DNA from: Microbacterium sp. EST19A
Lineage (GTDB): Bacteria; Actinomycetota; Actinomycetes; Actinomycetales; Microbacteriaceae
DNA length: 64,000 nucleotides
Direction of reading: 5' to 3'
NCBI RefSeq assembly: GCF_019969685.1
Contig: NZ_JAHXYZ010000002.1
Coordinates: forward strand, 806,001 to 870,000
The notes beneath the pieces were generated by a model, which was not told the origin of the DNA, ran no database searches, and worked only from the letters and a program-made list of their open reading frames with translations. Positions 1 to 7,535 of this stretch are shown here, one piece after another (within the stretch, counting starts at the first letter, position 1; every line of letters begins with the position of its first letter). Made by a program: the position numbers and the translations under genes.

Positions 1-467
1 CGATGCCGGTCATCGCCGCGATCGACGGGTACGCCCTCGGCGGCGGCGCGGAGCTCGCCTACGCCGCCGACATCCGCATCGCCACGCCGTCGCTCGCGAT
101 GGGCAATCCGGAGACCGGGCTCGGCATCCTCGCCGCCGCCGGCGCGAGCTGGCGCCTGAAGGAGATCGTCGGCGATGCCAGGGCGATCGAGCTGCTGCTC
201 ACGGGGCGCACCGTGAAGGCCGAGGAGGCGCTCGACATCGGGCTCGTCTCGGCGATCCATGAGTCCGCCGACCTGCTGCCGGCCGCGCACGCGATCGCCG
301 ACCGCATCGCCCGCAACGACCCGGCCGCGTCCATCGCGACCAAGCGCGTCTTCCGCGCACCGCGCGACCGCCACCCCGCCGTCGACCTGGAGGCCCAGGC
401 CGAGCTGTTCGAGAGTCCGGAGAAGTTCCGGCGGATGACCGACTTCCTCGAGCGGAGAGACCGATGA
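1..467 (+). CDS. Enoyl-CoA hydratase/isomerase, C-terminal part (PaaF-like), truncated by window edge
   Basis: Partial crotonase-fold protein; the 5' end lies outside the window and the visible frame gives about 154 residues. The segment GYALGGGAELAYAADIRIAT is the usual oxyanion-hole loop. The following NPETGLGIL places a Glu at the second catalytic position, as in true hydratases rather than PaaG-type isomerases. It overlaps the 3-hydroxyacyl-CoA dehydrogenase gene by ATGA, and paaZ follows, so a role as 2,3-dehydroadipyl-CoA hydratase (PaaF) in phenylacetate degradation is likely. That assignment is inferred from context; the crotonase family itself is clear. Start, promoter and N-terminal catalytic Glu cannot be seen. 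Confidence 0.85.
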   Translation, partial: MPVIAAIDGYALGGGAELAYAADIRIATPSLAMGNPETGLGILAAAGASWRLKEIVGDARAIELLLTGRTVKAEEALDIGLVSAIHESADLLPAAHAIADRIARNDPAASIATKRVFRAPRDRHPAVDLEAQAELFESPEKFRRMTDFLERRDR

Positions 468-1333
468 CCGAGAACACGACCACCACCCCCGCACACGTCG
501 GGGTGCTCGGCGGCGGACGGATGGGGGCCGGCATCGCGCACGCGTTCCTGCTGGCGGGCTCGCGCGTCACGGTCGTCGAGCGCGACGGCGCGGCAGCCGA
601 GGCCGCGTCCGCACGGGTCCTCGAGTCTGTCGACGCCTCGATCAGTCGCGGCACGGCCGGGGAATCCGCCGACGCCTACCGCTCGCGCTTCGAGACCGGC
701 GCCGATGCCGCCCTGTTCGCCCCGTGCGGACTCGTGGTCGAAGCCGTGCCCGAAGAGCTCTCCCTCAAGATCGATGCCCTCACCCGCGTGGAGGCCCAGA
801 TCGCGCCGGATGCCGTGCTCGCTTCGAACACCTCGTCGATCTCGATCGATGAGCTCGCAGCCGTGCTCGAGCACCCCTCCCGCTTCCTCGGCATGCACTT
901 CTTCAATCCGGTACCCGCCTCCACCCTCGTCGAGATCGTGCGGGGGGCGGCATCCGCGCCGGCCCTCGTCGACGCCGCGCGCGGCTGGGTGCAGGCACTC
1001 GGCAAGACGCCGATCGTCGTGGCCGACGCCCCGGGCTTCGCCTCCTCTCGCCTCGGTCTCGCTCTCGGCCTCGAGGCGATCCGCATGCTCGAGGACGGGG
1101 TCGCGTCCGCGGAAGACATCGACGCCGCCATGACCTTGGGCTACAAGCAACCGGTCGGGCCCCTCCGGCTCACCGACATCGTCGGACTCGACGTCCGGCT
1201 CGGCATCGCCGAGTACCTCGCCGCGAACCTCGGCGAGCGCTTCGAACCGCCCGCGCTGCTGCGCCGTCTCGTCGCCGAGGGACACCTCGGCCGCAAGAGC
1301 GGACGCGGCTTCTACGAATGGGACGCCTCATGA
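464..1333 (+). CDS. paaH: 3-hydroxyacyl-CoA dehydrogenase (PaaH-like, single-domain)
   Basis: 289-residue NAD-dependent dehydrogenase. A Rossmann motif VGVLGGGRMGAGIAHAF lies near residues 12-28 and an acidic ERD follows the second strand. The family signature with catalytic His is GMHFFNPV (His about 145), after the SNTSS motif. The C-terminal domain ends in GRKSGRGFYEW, typical of the family. It is shorter than E. coli PaaH (about 475 residues), so it has one dehydrogenase unit, like FadB2/Hbd proteins. Probable reaction: 3-hydroxyadipyl-CoA to 3-oxoadipyl-CoA, inferred from its position between a hydratase and paaZ. The start overlaps the hydratase stop (ATGA), implying translational coupling. 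Confidence 0.85.
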   Translation: MTENTTTTPAHVGVLGGGRMGAGIAHAFLLAGSRVTVVERDGAAAEAASARVLESVDASISRGTAGESADAYRSRFETGADAALFAPCGLVVEAVPEELSLKIDALTRVEAQIAPDAVLASNTSSISIDELAAVLEHPSRFLGMHFFNPVPASTLVEIVRGAASAPALVDAARGWVQALGKTPIVVADAPGFASSRLGLALGLEAIRMLEDGVASAEDIDAAMTLGYKQPVGPLRLTDIVGLDVRLGIAEYLAANLGERFEPPALLRRLVAEGHLGRKSGRGFYEWDAS

Positions 1334-1344
1334 AGGGAACAGAC

Positions 1345-3426
1345 ATGACCGAGATCCTCCCCAGCTACGTGCAGGGGGCGTGGTGGACGCCCGAGTCCGA
1401 TGCGGATGCCGCCGACGTGCGCGACGCGTCGACGGGAGAGGTCGTCGCCCGTGTCTCGACCGCAGGCATCGACCTGGGCGGGGCTCTCGCCTACGCCCGG
1501 AGCGCGGGCCAGGCCTCACTCGGCGGGCTGACCTTCCACCAGCGCGCGGTGCGCCTCAAGCAGCTCGCCCTCGCGCTCACCGAGCGCAAGGCGGAGCTCT
1601 ACGAGATCTCGAGCCGCACCGGCGCCACGGCCCAGGACTCCTGGGTCGACATCGACGGCGGCATCGGCGTGCTGTTCGCGTACTCGAGCAAGGGCCGGCG
1701 AGAGCTGCCGAACGCGAAGGTCTACGTCGACGGGGCGGTCGAGAACCTGTCCAGGGACGGCTCGTTCCTGGGCCGGCACATCTACACTCGGCTCCCCGGC
1801 GTCGCCGTGCAGATCAACGCCTTCAACTTCCCTGTCTGGGGTTCGCTGGAGAAGTTCGCTCCCGCCTTCCTCGCCGGGGTGCCGACCGTCGTGAAGCCCG
1901 CGACGCCCACCGGCTACCTCGCCGAAGCCATGGTGCGCGTGATGGTCGAGTCGGGCCTCCTCCCCGAGGGTTCGCTGCAGTTGGTCTCCGGCAGCGTGCC
2001 CGGCCTGTTCGACGAACTGCGCCTCGGCGATCTCGTCGCGTTCACCGGATCGGCATCGACGGCCGAGCGCCTCCGGTCGCACGACTCCGTGCAGACCGGA
2101 GGGGTGCGCTTCACCAGCGAGACCGACTCCATCAACGCGTCGATCCTGGGAACGGATGCCGTGAGCGGCACCCCCGAATTCGATGCCTACGTCAAGCAGC
2201 TCGTCGCGGAGATGACGACGAAGGCGGGGCAGAAGTGCACCGCCATCCGTCGCGCGATCGTGCCGGAGGCCGTCGTCGACGACGTGATCGGCGCCGTGCG
2301 CGCCCGACTGTCGCAGCGCATCGTCCTCGGCGATCCTCGTGTCGACGGCGTCACGATGGGACCGCTGGCCTCGATCGAGCAGCGCGACGAGGTGCTGCGG
2401 CAGGTCGCACGCCTGCAGGCCGGGGGCGGCGAGCTCGTGATCGGCTCGACCGATGCTCCCGACGTGCGGCACGGCGACGGCAGCGACGGCCCGTCGCCCG
2501 ACGGCGCGTTCCTGGCGCCGATGCTGCTGCGCTTCGCCGACCCGGAGAGCCCGGCCGTCAACGAGGTCGAGGCCTTCGGCCCGGTGGCGAGCATCGTCGG
2601 CTACGGCTCCCTCGACCAGGCGAGCGCTCTCGTCGCCCGTGGAGGCGGATCGCTGGTGACCAGCGTCGCCACGCACGATCCCGAGGTCGCCGTCGCCCTG
2701 GCGACCGGCATGGCCGCCTTCAACGGACGACTGCTCTTCCTCGATCGCGACGACGCCCGCAGCTCGACGGGTCACGGCTCACCGCTGCCCAACCTCGTGC
2801 ACGGCGGCCCCGGTCGTGCGGGCGGAGGCGAAGAGCTCGGCGGCATCCGTGCCGTGCTGCACCACATGCAGCGCACCGCCGTGCAGGGCTCCCCCGAGAT
2901 GATGACGGCCCTCACGGGCGTCTGGCATCAGGGTTCGATCGCGCGTCCATACCAGGAGAGCGGCGCGGTGCATCCGTTCCGCAAGTCGCTCGCCGAACTG
3001 CACATCGGCGATCAGGTGGCCAGCGGCTCCCGCACCGTCACGCTCGACGACATCGAGACGTTCGCGGCGTTCACCGGCGACACGTTCTACGCGCACATGG
3101 ACGAGACCTCGGCCGCGGCCAACCCGTTCTTCCCGGGTCGCGTCGCGCACGGGTACCTGCTGGTGTCGTGGGCCGCCGGCCTCTTCGTCGACCCGGCGCC
3201 CGGTCCCGTGCTCGCCAACTCCGGCCTGGAGAATCTGCGCTTCCTGACGCCGGTCTCCCCCGGCGACGAGATCCGCGTCGAGCTGACGGCGAAGCAGATC
3301 ACGCCGCGCGAGACCGACGAGTACGGCGAGGTGCGGTGGGATGCCGTGCTCAAGAACCAGCACGACGACATCGTCGCGACCTACGACGTGCTCACGCTGG
3401 TCGCGAAAGAGCAGGCGGCGGCGTAG
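1345..3426 (+). CDS. paaZ: Bifunctional oxepin-CoA hydrolase / semialdehyde dehydrogenase PaaZ
   Basis: About 693 residues. The N-terminal two thirds is an aldehyde dehydrogenase; catalytic Cys is about residue 298 in KAGQKCTAIRR, with INAFNFPVWG upstream. The last roughly 150 residues are a MaoC-like hotdog hydratase with GDTFYAHMD and FPGRVAHGYL. This pair is diagnostic of PaaZ, which opens the oxepin-CoA ring and oxidises the resulting aldehyde in the aerobic phenylacetate pathway. Start: an ATG at 1330 overlaps the upstream stop, but AAGGGA at 1333-1338 sits 6 nt before the ATG at 1345, which I prefer. The gene converges on paaR with only a 27 bp gap. Confidence 0.93.
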   Translation: MTEILPSYVQGAWWTPESDADAADVRDASTGEVVARVSTAGIDLGGALAYARSAGQASLGGLTFHQRAVRLKQLALALTERKAELYEISSRTGATAQDSWVDIDGGIGVLFAYSSKGRRELPNAKVYVDGAVENLSRDGSFLGRHIYTRLPGVAVQINAFNFPVWGSLEKFAPAFLAGVPTVVKPATPTGYLAEAMVRVMVESGLLPEGSLQLVSGSVPGLFDELRLGDLVAFTGSASTAERLRSHDSVQTGGVRFTSETDSINASILGTDAVSGTPEFDAYVKQLVAEMTTKAGQKCTAIRRAIVPEAVVDDVIGAVRARLSQRIVLGDPRVDGVTMGPLASIEQRDEVLRQVARLQAGGGELVIGSTDAPDVRHGDGSDGPSPDGAFLAPMLLRFADPESPAVNEVEAFGPVASIVGYGSLDQASALVARGGGSLVTSVATHDPEVAVALATGMAAFNGRLLFLDRDDARSSTGHGSPLPNLVHGGPGRAGGGEELGGIRAVLHHMQRTAVQGSPEMMTALTGVWHQGSIARPYQESGAVHPFRKSLAELHIGDQVASGSRTVTLDDIETFAAFTGDTFYAHMDETSAAANPFFPGRVAHGYLLVSWAAGLFVDPAPGPVLANSGLENLRFLTPVSPGDEIRVELTAKQITPRETDEYGEVRWDAVLKNQHDDIVATYDVLTLVAKEQAAA

Positions 3427-3453
3427 AGCCGATCGCGCGGTGTCGGCGTCCGG

Positions 3454-4116
3454 TCAGAGATCCGAGACGTCGGCGCCGGGCTCGTCGCGCCGGCGGAGGC
3501 CGTCGAGGGCGATCGCGACGACGTCGTCGGCGAGCCGGTCGGCGCCCTCGCGTCCTCCCGGTCGGTACCACTCGACGATCGAGTTGATCATGCCGAACAC
3601 GAGACGGGCGACGACGCTCGCGTCGAAGTCGGCACGCAGCGCCCCCTCGGCCTGCGCCTCGGACACGAGTGCGGTGATCCGGCGGTCGAACGCACGGCGG
3701 CGGATCAGCGCGCGGCGCTCCACCTCGGTGTTCCCGCGCACGCGGAGGAGCAGTGTCACCGCCGGGATTTGATCGACGAGAACGTGGACGGCGCCGCGCA
3801 GGACATGCTCCAGCCGATCGGCCGCGCTGCCCTGACCGTTCCCGCCGGTCGCGGGGAGCGGATCCTCGACGACGGCCTCGAGCCCGCTCAGCGCCGCGTC
3901 GAGGGCGAGATCGAGCATCTCGTCCTTCGACCCGAAGTGGTGATAGATCGCCGACTTCGACAGACCGAGACGCTCGGCCAGCATGCCGATCGACGTGGCG
4001 TCGTAGCCGTGCTCGTTGAAGGCCGCGACGGCGACGCCGAGGATGCCCTGCTGGTCGTAACCGGGGCGACCTCGTCGCGTGCTCTGGATCTCGGACATCA
4101 CTCCACAGTCTCGCAT
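3454..4116 (-). CDS. paaR: TetR-family repressor of phenylacetate genes (PaaR)
   Basis: 220 residues. The N-terminal helix-turn-helix is seen in AVAAFNEHGYDATSIGMLAE and LGLSKSAIYHHFGSKDEML (about residues 28-70), the standard TetR layout; the rest is the helical ligand-binding domain. It is the last gene of the unit paaI-paaK-paaR. Two PaaR-type 22 bp operators lie in the window, before paaI and before paaA, so the protein probably represses both units and itself. In actinobacteria PaaR is released by phenylacetyl-CoA (known of the family). An internal ATG at 4098 (MSEIQST) is an alternative start. Confidence 0.85.
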   Translation of the reverse strand: MRDCGVMSEIQSTRRGRPGYDQQGILGVAVAAFNEHGYDATSIGMLAERLGLSKSAIYHHFGSKDEMLDLALDAALSGLEAVVEDPLPATGGNGQGSAADRLEHVLRGAVHVLVDQIPAVTLLLRVRGNTEVERRALIRRRAFDRRITALVSEAQAEGALRADFDASVVARLVFGMINSIVEWYRPGGREGADRLADDVVAIALDGLRRRDEPGADVSDL

Positions 4117-4174
4117 CCGATCACCCCGTCCGGCGCGAGCGGAGACCGCGAGGCGTCGGAGTGATCAGCGGGGC

Positions 4175-5515
4175 TCAACGAAGGTCGTAGACCCGCTTGT
4201 ACTTCCCCTCGCTCCGCGGCAACGCGCCCGGTTCCTCCAGCTGCACCGCGACCGTCGAGCCGACGTGCACCTTGATCCGTGTCGCCAGCACCTCCGCCGC
4301 GCTCTGGCACGTCTCGATCGACAGCTCCGGATGCCGCTCGATCCGCACCTTCAGCGCATCCATCCGCCCGTCCCTCGACAGCTCGAGGATGAAGTGCGGG
4401 GTCAGCTGCTCGATGCCGAGGACGAGCTCCTCGATCTGGGTGGGGAACAGGTTCACCCCGCGCAGGATGATCATGTCGTCGTTGCGGCCGGTGATCTTCT
4501 CCATCCGCCGCATGCCCGGGCGCGCGGTTCCGGGCAGCAGCCGGGTGAGGTCGCGCGTGCGGTAGCGGATGACCGGGAACGCCTCCTTGGTGAGAGAGGT
4601 GAACACGAGCTCCCCGAGTTCGCCGTCGGGCAGCGCGGCGAGGGTCTCGCCGTCGATGACCTCCGGCAGGAAGTGGTCCTCCCAGAGGTGCGGGCCGTCC
4701 TTGGTCTCGAGGCATTCGTTCCCGACTCCCGGGCCCATGACCTCACTCAGGCCGTAGATGTCTAGTGCGTCGATGCCGAGGCGCTGTTCCAGTTCGTGCC
4801 GCATCTCGTTCGTCCACGGTTCGGCGCCGAGCACCGCCACCTTCAGCGACGTCGATCGCGGATCGATGCCCTGCGCGACCATCGCGTCCGCGATCGTGAG
4901 CAGGTAGCTGGGCGTGCAGAGGATCGCGTCGGGCTCGAAGTCGCAGATGAGCTGCACCTGACGCGCCGTCTGACCGCCCGACATCGGGATGACGGTGGCG
5001 CCGAGCGCCTCGATGCCCGCGTGGGCGCCGAGGCCTCCGGTGAACAGGCCGTAGCCGTAGGCGTTGTGCACCTTCATGCCCGGGCGGATGCCGCTGGCCC
5101 GCAGCGACCGGGCCACCAGCGAGCCCCATCGGTCGAGGTCGCCCTTGGTGTACCCGACGACGGTCGGGCGTCCGGTGGTGCCGCTCGAGGCGTGGATGCG
5201 CGCGACGTCGGACATCGGCACCGCGAACATGCCGAACGGGTAGGTCTCCCGCAGATCGGCCTTGGTGGTGAACGGCAGCCTCTCGACATCGGCGAGGGTG
5301 CGGATGTCGTCGGGGTGCACTCCGGCGTCGTCGAACTTGCGCGTGTAGAGGGGCACGTTCGCGTACGCGTGGCGCACGGTCTGCTGCAGCCGCTCGAGCT
5401 GCAGCTGCTCGATCTCCGCTCTCGTCATCCGCTCCTCGGGATCGAGCTCGGACGAGGCGGGAGGGCGGACACGGGAAGGCGTTGCGGTCGTCATCGACAC
5501 GGGAGTCTCCATCAT
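4175..5515 (-). CDS. paaK: Phenylacetate-CoA ligase
   Basis: About 446 residues. Adenylate-forming enzyme with the PaaK-type P-loop SSGTTGRPTVVGYTKGD near residues 103-119, the DIYGLSEVMGPG motif, and C-terminal GRNDDMIILRGVNLFPTQIE and EGKYKRVYDLR, the last matching PaaK endings. It activates phenylacetate to phenylacetyl-CoA, the first step of the pathway and the source of the PaaR inducer. The frame is open to 5563, overlapping paaI, but the ATG pair at 5515/5512 just after the paaI stop is more plausible; a further ATG is at 5494 (MTTATPS). The unit paaI-paaK-paaR has gaps of 13 and 58 bp. Confidence 0.95.
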   Translation of the reverse strand: MMETPVSMTTATPSRVRPPASSELDPEERMTRAEIEQLQLERLQQTVRHAYANVPLYTRKFDDAGVHPDDIRTLADVERLPFTTKADLRETYPFGMFAVPMSDVARIHASSGTTGRPTVVGYTKGDLDRWGSLVARSLRASGIRPGMKVHNAYGYGLFTGGLGAHAGIEALGATVIPMSGGQTARQVQLICDFEPDAILCTPSYLLTIADAMVAQGIDPRSTSLKVAVLGAEPWTNEMRHELEQRLGIDALDIYGLSEVMGPGVGNECLETKDGPHLWEDHFLPEVIDGETLAALPDGELGELVFTSLTKEAFPVIRYRTRDLTRLLPGTARPGMRRMEKITGRNDDMIILRGVNLFPTQIEELVLGIEQLTPHFILELSRDGRMDALKVRIERHPELSIETCQSAAEVLATRIKVHVGSTVAVQLEEPGALPRSEGKYKRVYDLR

Positions 5516-5528
5516 CTTCACGGCGCGA

Positions 5529-5957
5529 TCAGAACGTCTGGCTGGTGGTACGGGACCGTCCACGGAACTCGGCGACGGGCTCGCCCTGCTCGTCGGTCAC
5601 GGTCACGTCATAGATGCCGGACCGCCCGGAGCGGGAGCGCCGCACCGCGGTCGCCGTCAGCGTCTGACCCGAGACGGTCGGCTTGAGGAACGAGATGTCG
5701 GCTCCGGCGGCGACGGTGACCCTGTCGTCCTCGTTGCAGGCGATGGCGAAGGCCGTGTCGGCGAGGGCGAAGACGAAGCCGCCGTGCGTGATGTGGAAGC
5801 CGTTCGTCATGTCGTCGCGCACGCGCATCGAGACCACCGCATGACCGGGATCGTCGCGCTCGACCACGAGGCCCAGAGAGGCCGAGGCGCGGTCGCGCTC
5901 CATCATGGCGCGATTGGGGCGCACGGCATCCGCCGCCTGCGTCGTCGCTTCTGTCAT
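5529..5957 (-). CDS. paaI: Hydroxyphenylacetyl-CoA thioesterase PaaI
   Basis: 142-residue hotdog-fold thioesterase. ITHGGFVFALADTAFAIACN is the PaaI active-site helix, with Asp in the catalytic position. It hydrolyses dead-end CoA thioesters to recover CoA when the phenylacetate pathway stalls (known of the family). A good ribosome binding site, GAGGAGG, lies 6 nt before the ATG at 5957. It is the first gene of paaI-paaK-paaR; a 22 bp PaaR-type operator lies about 53 bp upstream. Confidence 0.92.
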   Translation of the reverse strand: MTEATTQAADAVRPNRAMMERDRASASLGLVVERDDPGHAVVSMRVRDDMTNGFHITHGGFVFALADTAFAIACNEDDRVTVAAGADISFLKPTVSGQTLTATAVRRSRSGRSGIYDVTVTDEQGEPVAEFRGRSRTTSQTF

Positions 5958-6010
5958 CGTCGACCTCCTCGTCGCGGGGACGCCGCCACAGCGGCATCCG
6001 ACCCGCCCAT

Positions 6011-6032
6011 ACTAACTGAACGATCGGTTAGT
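6011..6032. promoter_or_regulatory. PaaR operator upstream of paaI-paaK-paaR
   Basis: A 22 bp interrupted palindrome. Outer arms are ACTAAC and GTTAGT around an AACGATCG core. It differs at one position from the actinobacterial PaaR consensus as I recall it (ACTNACCG-NNCGNN-CGGTNAGT). A near copy stands before paaA at 15476-15497; both contain AACGATCGGT followed by AGTAAAG. The location, just upstream of the paaI start, suits repression by PaaR. Confidence 0.8.
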
Positions 6033-6091
6033 AAAGAAGTCTTGTCGACGAATTGAACGTCGCGGGCGCGTATGCCGCGTCCGCCACGACG

Positions 6092-7378
6092 TCAGCCGAA
6101 GACGAGCATGCGGCGCTGGGTCGCGTCCTCGACGGTGATCCCGATGATCACCGACTCGGGGTCGACGACGTCACGATCGGCCGTGAAGCGGAACAGACGC
6201 CCGTCGCGCGTCGCGACGTCGTACCAGTCGTCACCCGAGGAGGCGACGGTCACCGTCGTGCCACCGGGCAGCGCTGCGACAGCGTCAGCGACGGGATCGC
6301 CCACACGCACGCCCCACGAGGACGGGAGCGCGGCGCCGTCCTGCGCCGTCTCATCGAGCCAGCGATCGTTGCCGGCCGTCACCGAAGCGACGGCGGTGCC
6401 ATCTTCCACCGGCTGGATCAGCAGGGATGCCGTGCCGTCGGCATTGACGATCTTCCACGGATCTCCTTCGTATTCGGGCTCCACGACCTCGGCACCGGGA
6501 ACAGCAGCGATCGCCGCGTCGATCTCGTCGCCGAGACGGATCGGGCCGATCCCGGCCGAGTCGATCGCCCACTCTCCCCACGGCGCGGACGCGTCGACCG
6601 GACGCTCCTCCGTGGTCTCCGGCGGGTTCTCCGTGAGCTCGTCGACGAGGGCTGCGTGCGCCTCCTCGGCACGATCCTGGAGAAGCGCGGCCGCCGCGTC
6701 GGCATCGACGGCGTCGGCGCCGGCCACCGGCTGCCAGAGCTGAACCAGCACGTTGCCCACGGAAGCGAAGGCCTGGAAGTCGCTCCGACCGCCCTCGTTC
6801 TCGGGGAGGGTCGTCGTCCCGGCGAGTGCCCGCGCATTCTCGGAGTCCTCCCTGACGACCGCGTCGAAGGTGGCAGGTCCGTTGTAGTCGAAGGTGCCGC
6901 ACTGGTCTGCTGCGCTGACGAGCTGATCCATCCGGGCAGCGGCGTGCGCCTCATCGGCGAACTGCAGCACGGTCAGACGTCCGATCCCGACCTCGGTGTC
7001 GTCCGGCACCGCCCAGGTGACGCTGCGGGCGCCGACGCTCCAGAGCGATTGCTCCACGAACAGAGCGGAGCAGATGTCCGGCGCGGGCTGCGGTCCGCCA
7101 CCGTCCGAGATCTGCTCGAGCACCGACGACGATGCCCCGATGTCGACGATCCCGGGAAGGAGTCCCCGGAGCTCGTCCGGAGCGAGCAGCAGCAGATCGA
7201 GCTCATCGCCGACGAACACCGCAGGGCCGGCGTACGGCGTCGGCGGCGGCGTCGCTGAGGGCGAGGCGGACTCGACAGGTTCGTCGGGCGGCGCGCAGGC
7301 CGACAGGGCGAGAAGCGAGCCGACGGCGAAGACGCCGACGATCGTCGTGGTGAATGAACGCGAACGTGAGCGTGCCAT
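6092..7378 (-). CDS. Exported lipoprotein with PknH-like sensor-type N-terminal half
   Basis: 428 residues. An N-terminal signal ends in a lipobox LLALSAC with Cys28, so it is probably a lipid-anchored extracellular protein. A Pro/Ser-rich linker follows. The segment LLLAPDELRGLLPG and the two-Cys region (ICSALF, DQCGTF) resemble the extracellular sensor domain of actinobacterial PknH-type proteins. The C-terminal half (from about residue 265) has two weak repeats starting IGPIRLGDEIDAAIAAVPG and WGVRVGDPVADAVAALPGG, perhaps paired small beta domains. I do not recognise a function. It stands alone between paaI and dhaM on the same strand. Confidence 0.75.
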   Translation of the reverse strand: MARSRSRSFTTTIVGVFAVGSLLALSACAPPDEPVESASPSATPPPTPYAGPAVFVGDELDLLLLAPDELRGLLPGIVDIGASSSVLEQISDGGGPQPAPDICSALFVEQSLWSVGARSVTWAVPDDTEVGIGRLTVLQFADEAHAAARMDQLVSAADQCGTFDYNGPATFDAVVREDSENARALAGTTTLPENEGGRSDFQAFASVGNVLVQLWQPVAGADAVDADAAAALLQDRAEEAHAALVDELTENPPETTEERPVDASAPWGEWAIDSAGIGPIRLGDEIDAAIAAVPGAEVVEPEYEGDPWKIVNADGTASLLIQPVEDGTAVASVTAGNDRWLDETAQDGAALPSSWGVRVGDPVADAVAALPGGTTVTVASSGDDWYDVATRDGRLFRFTADRDVVDPESVIIGITVEDATQRRMLVFG

Positions 7379-7535
7379 GGTGCCCTCCGGTGATGAACAT
7401 GCGTCGCCGAGCGACGCCCCCTGAGGCGATCGTAGGGGCGGTCGCCGACGCCGGCGGAGTCCGCATCCATGTCGAGATCAGAATGATACGGATTGCATGC
7501 CGCGAGCTGCATACGTCTCCCGCGAGGGACGGGAT

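Noticed and set aside
1380..3587. 735-residue open frame overlapping paaZ in another frame
   Set aside because: Arg/Ala-rich composition and full overlap with a clearly recognised gene; typical shadow in GC-rich DNA. Many other long frames were dropped for the same reason.
3769..4765. Overlapping + strand frames across paaR and paaK
   Set aside because: They are antisense to two clearly recognised genes and have no ribosome binding site or recognisable domain.
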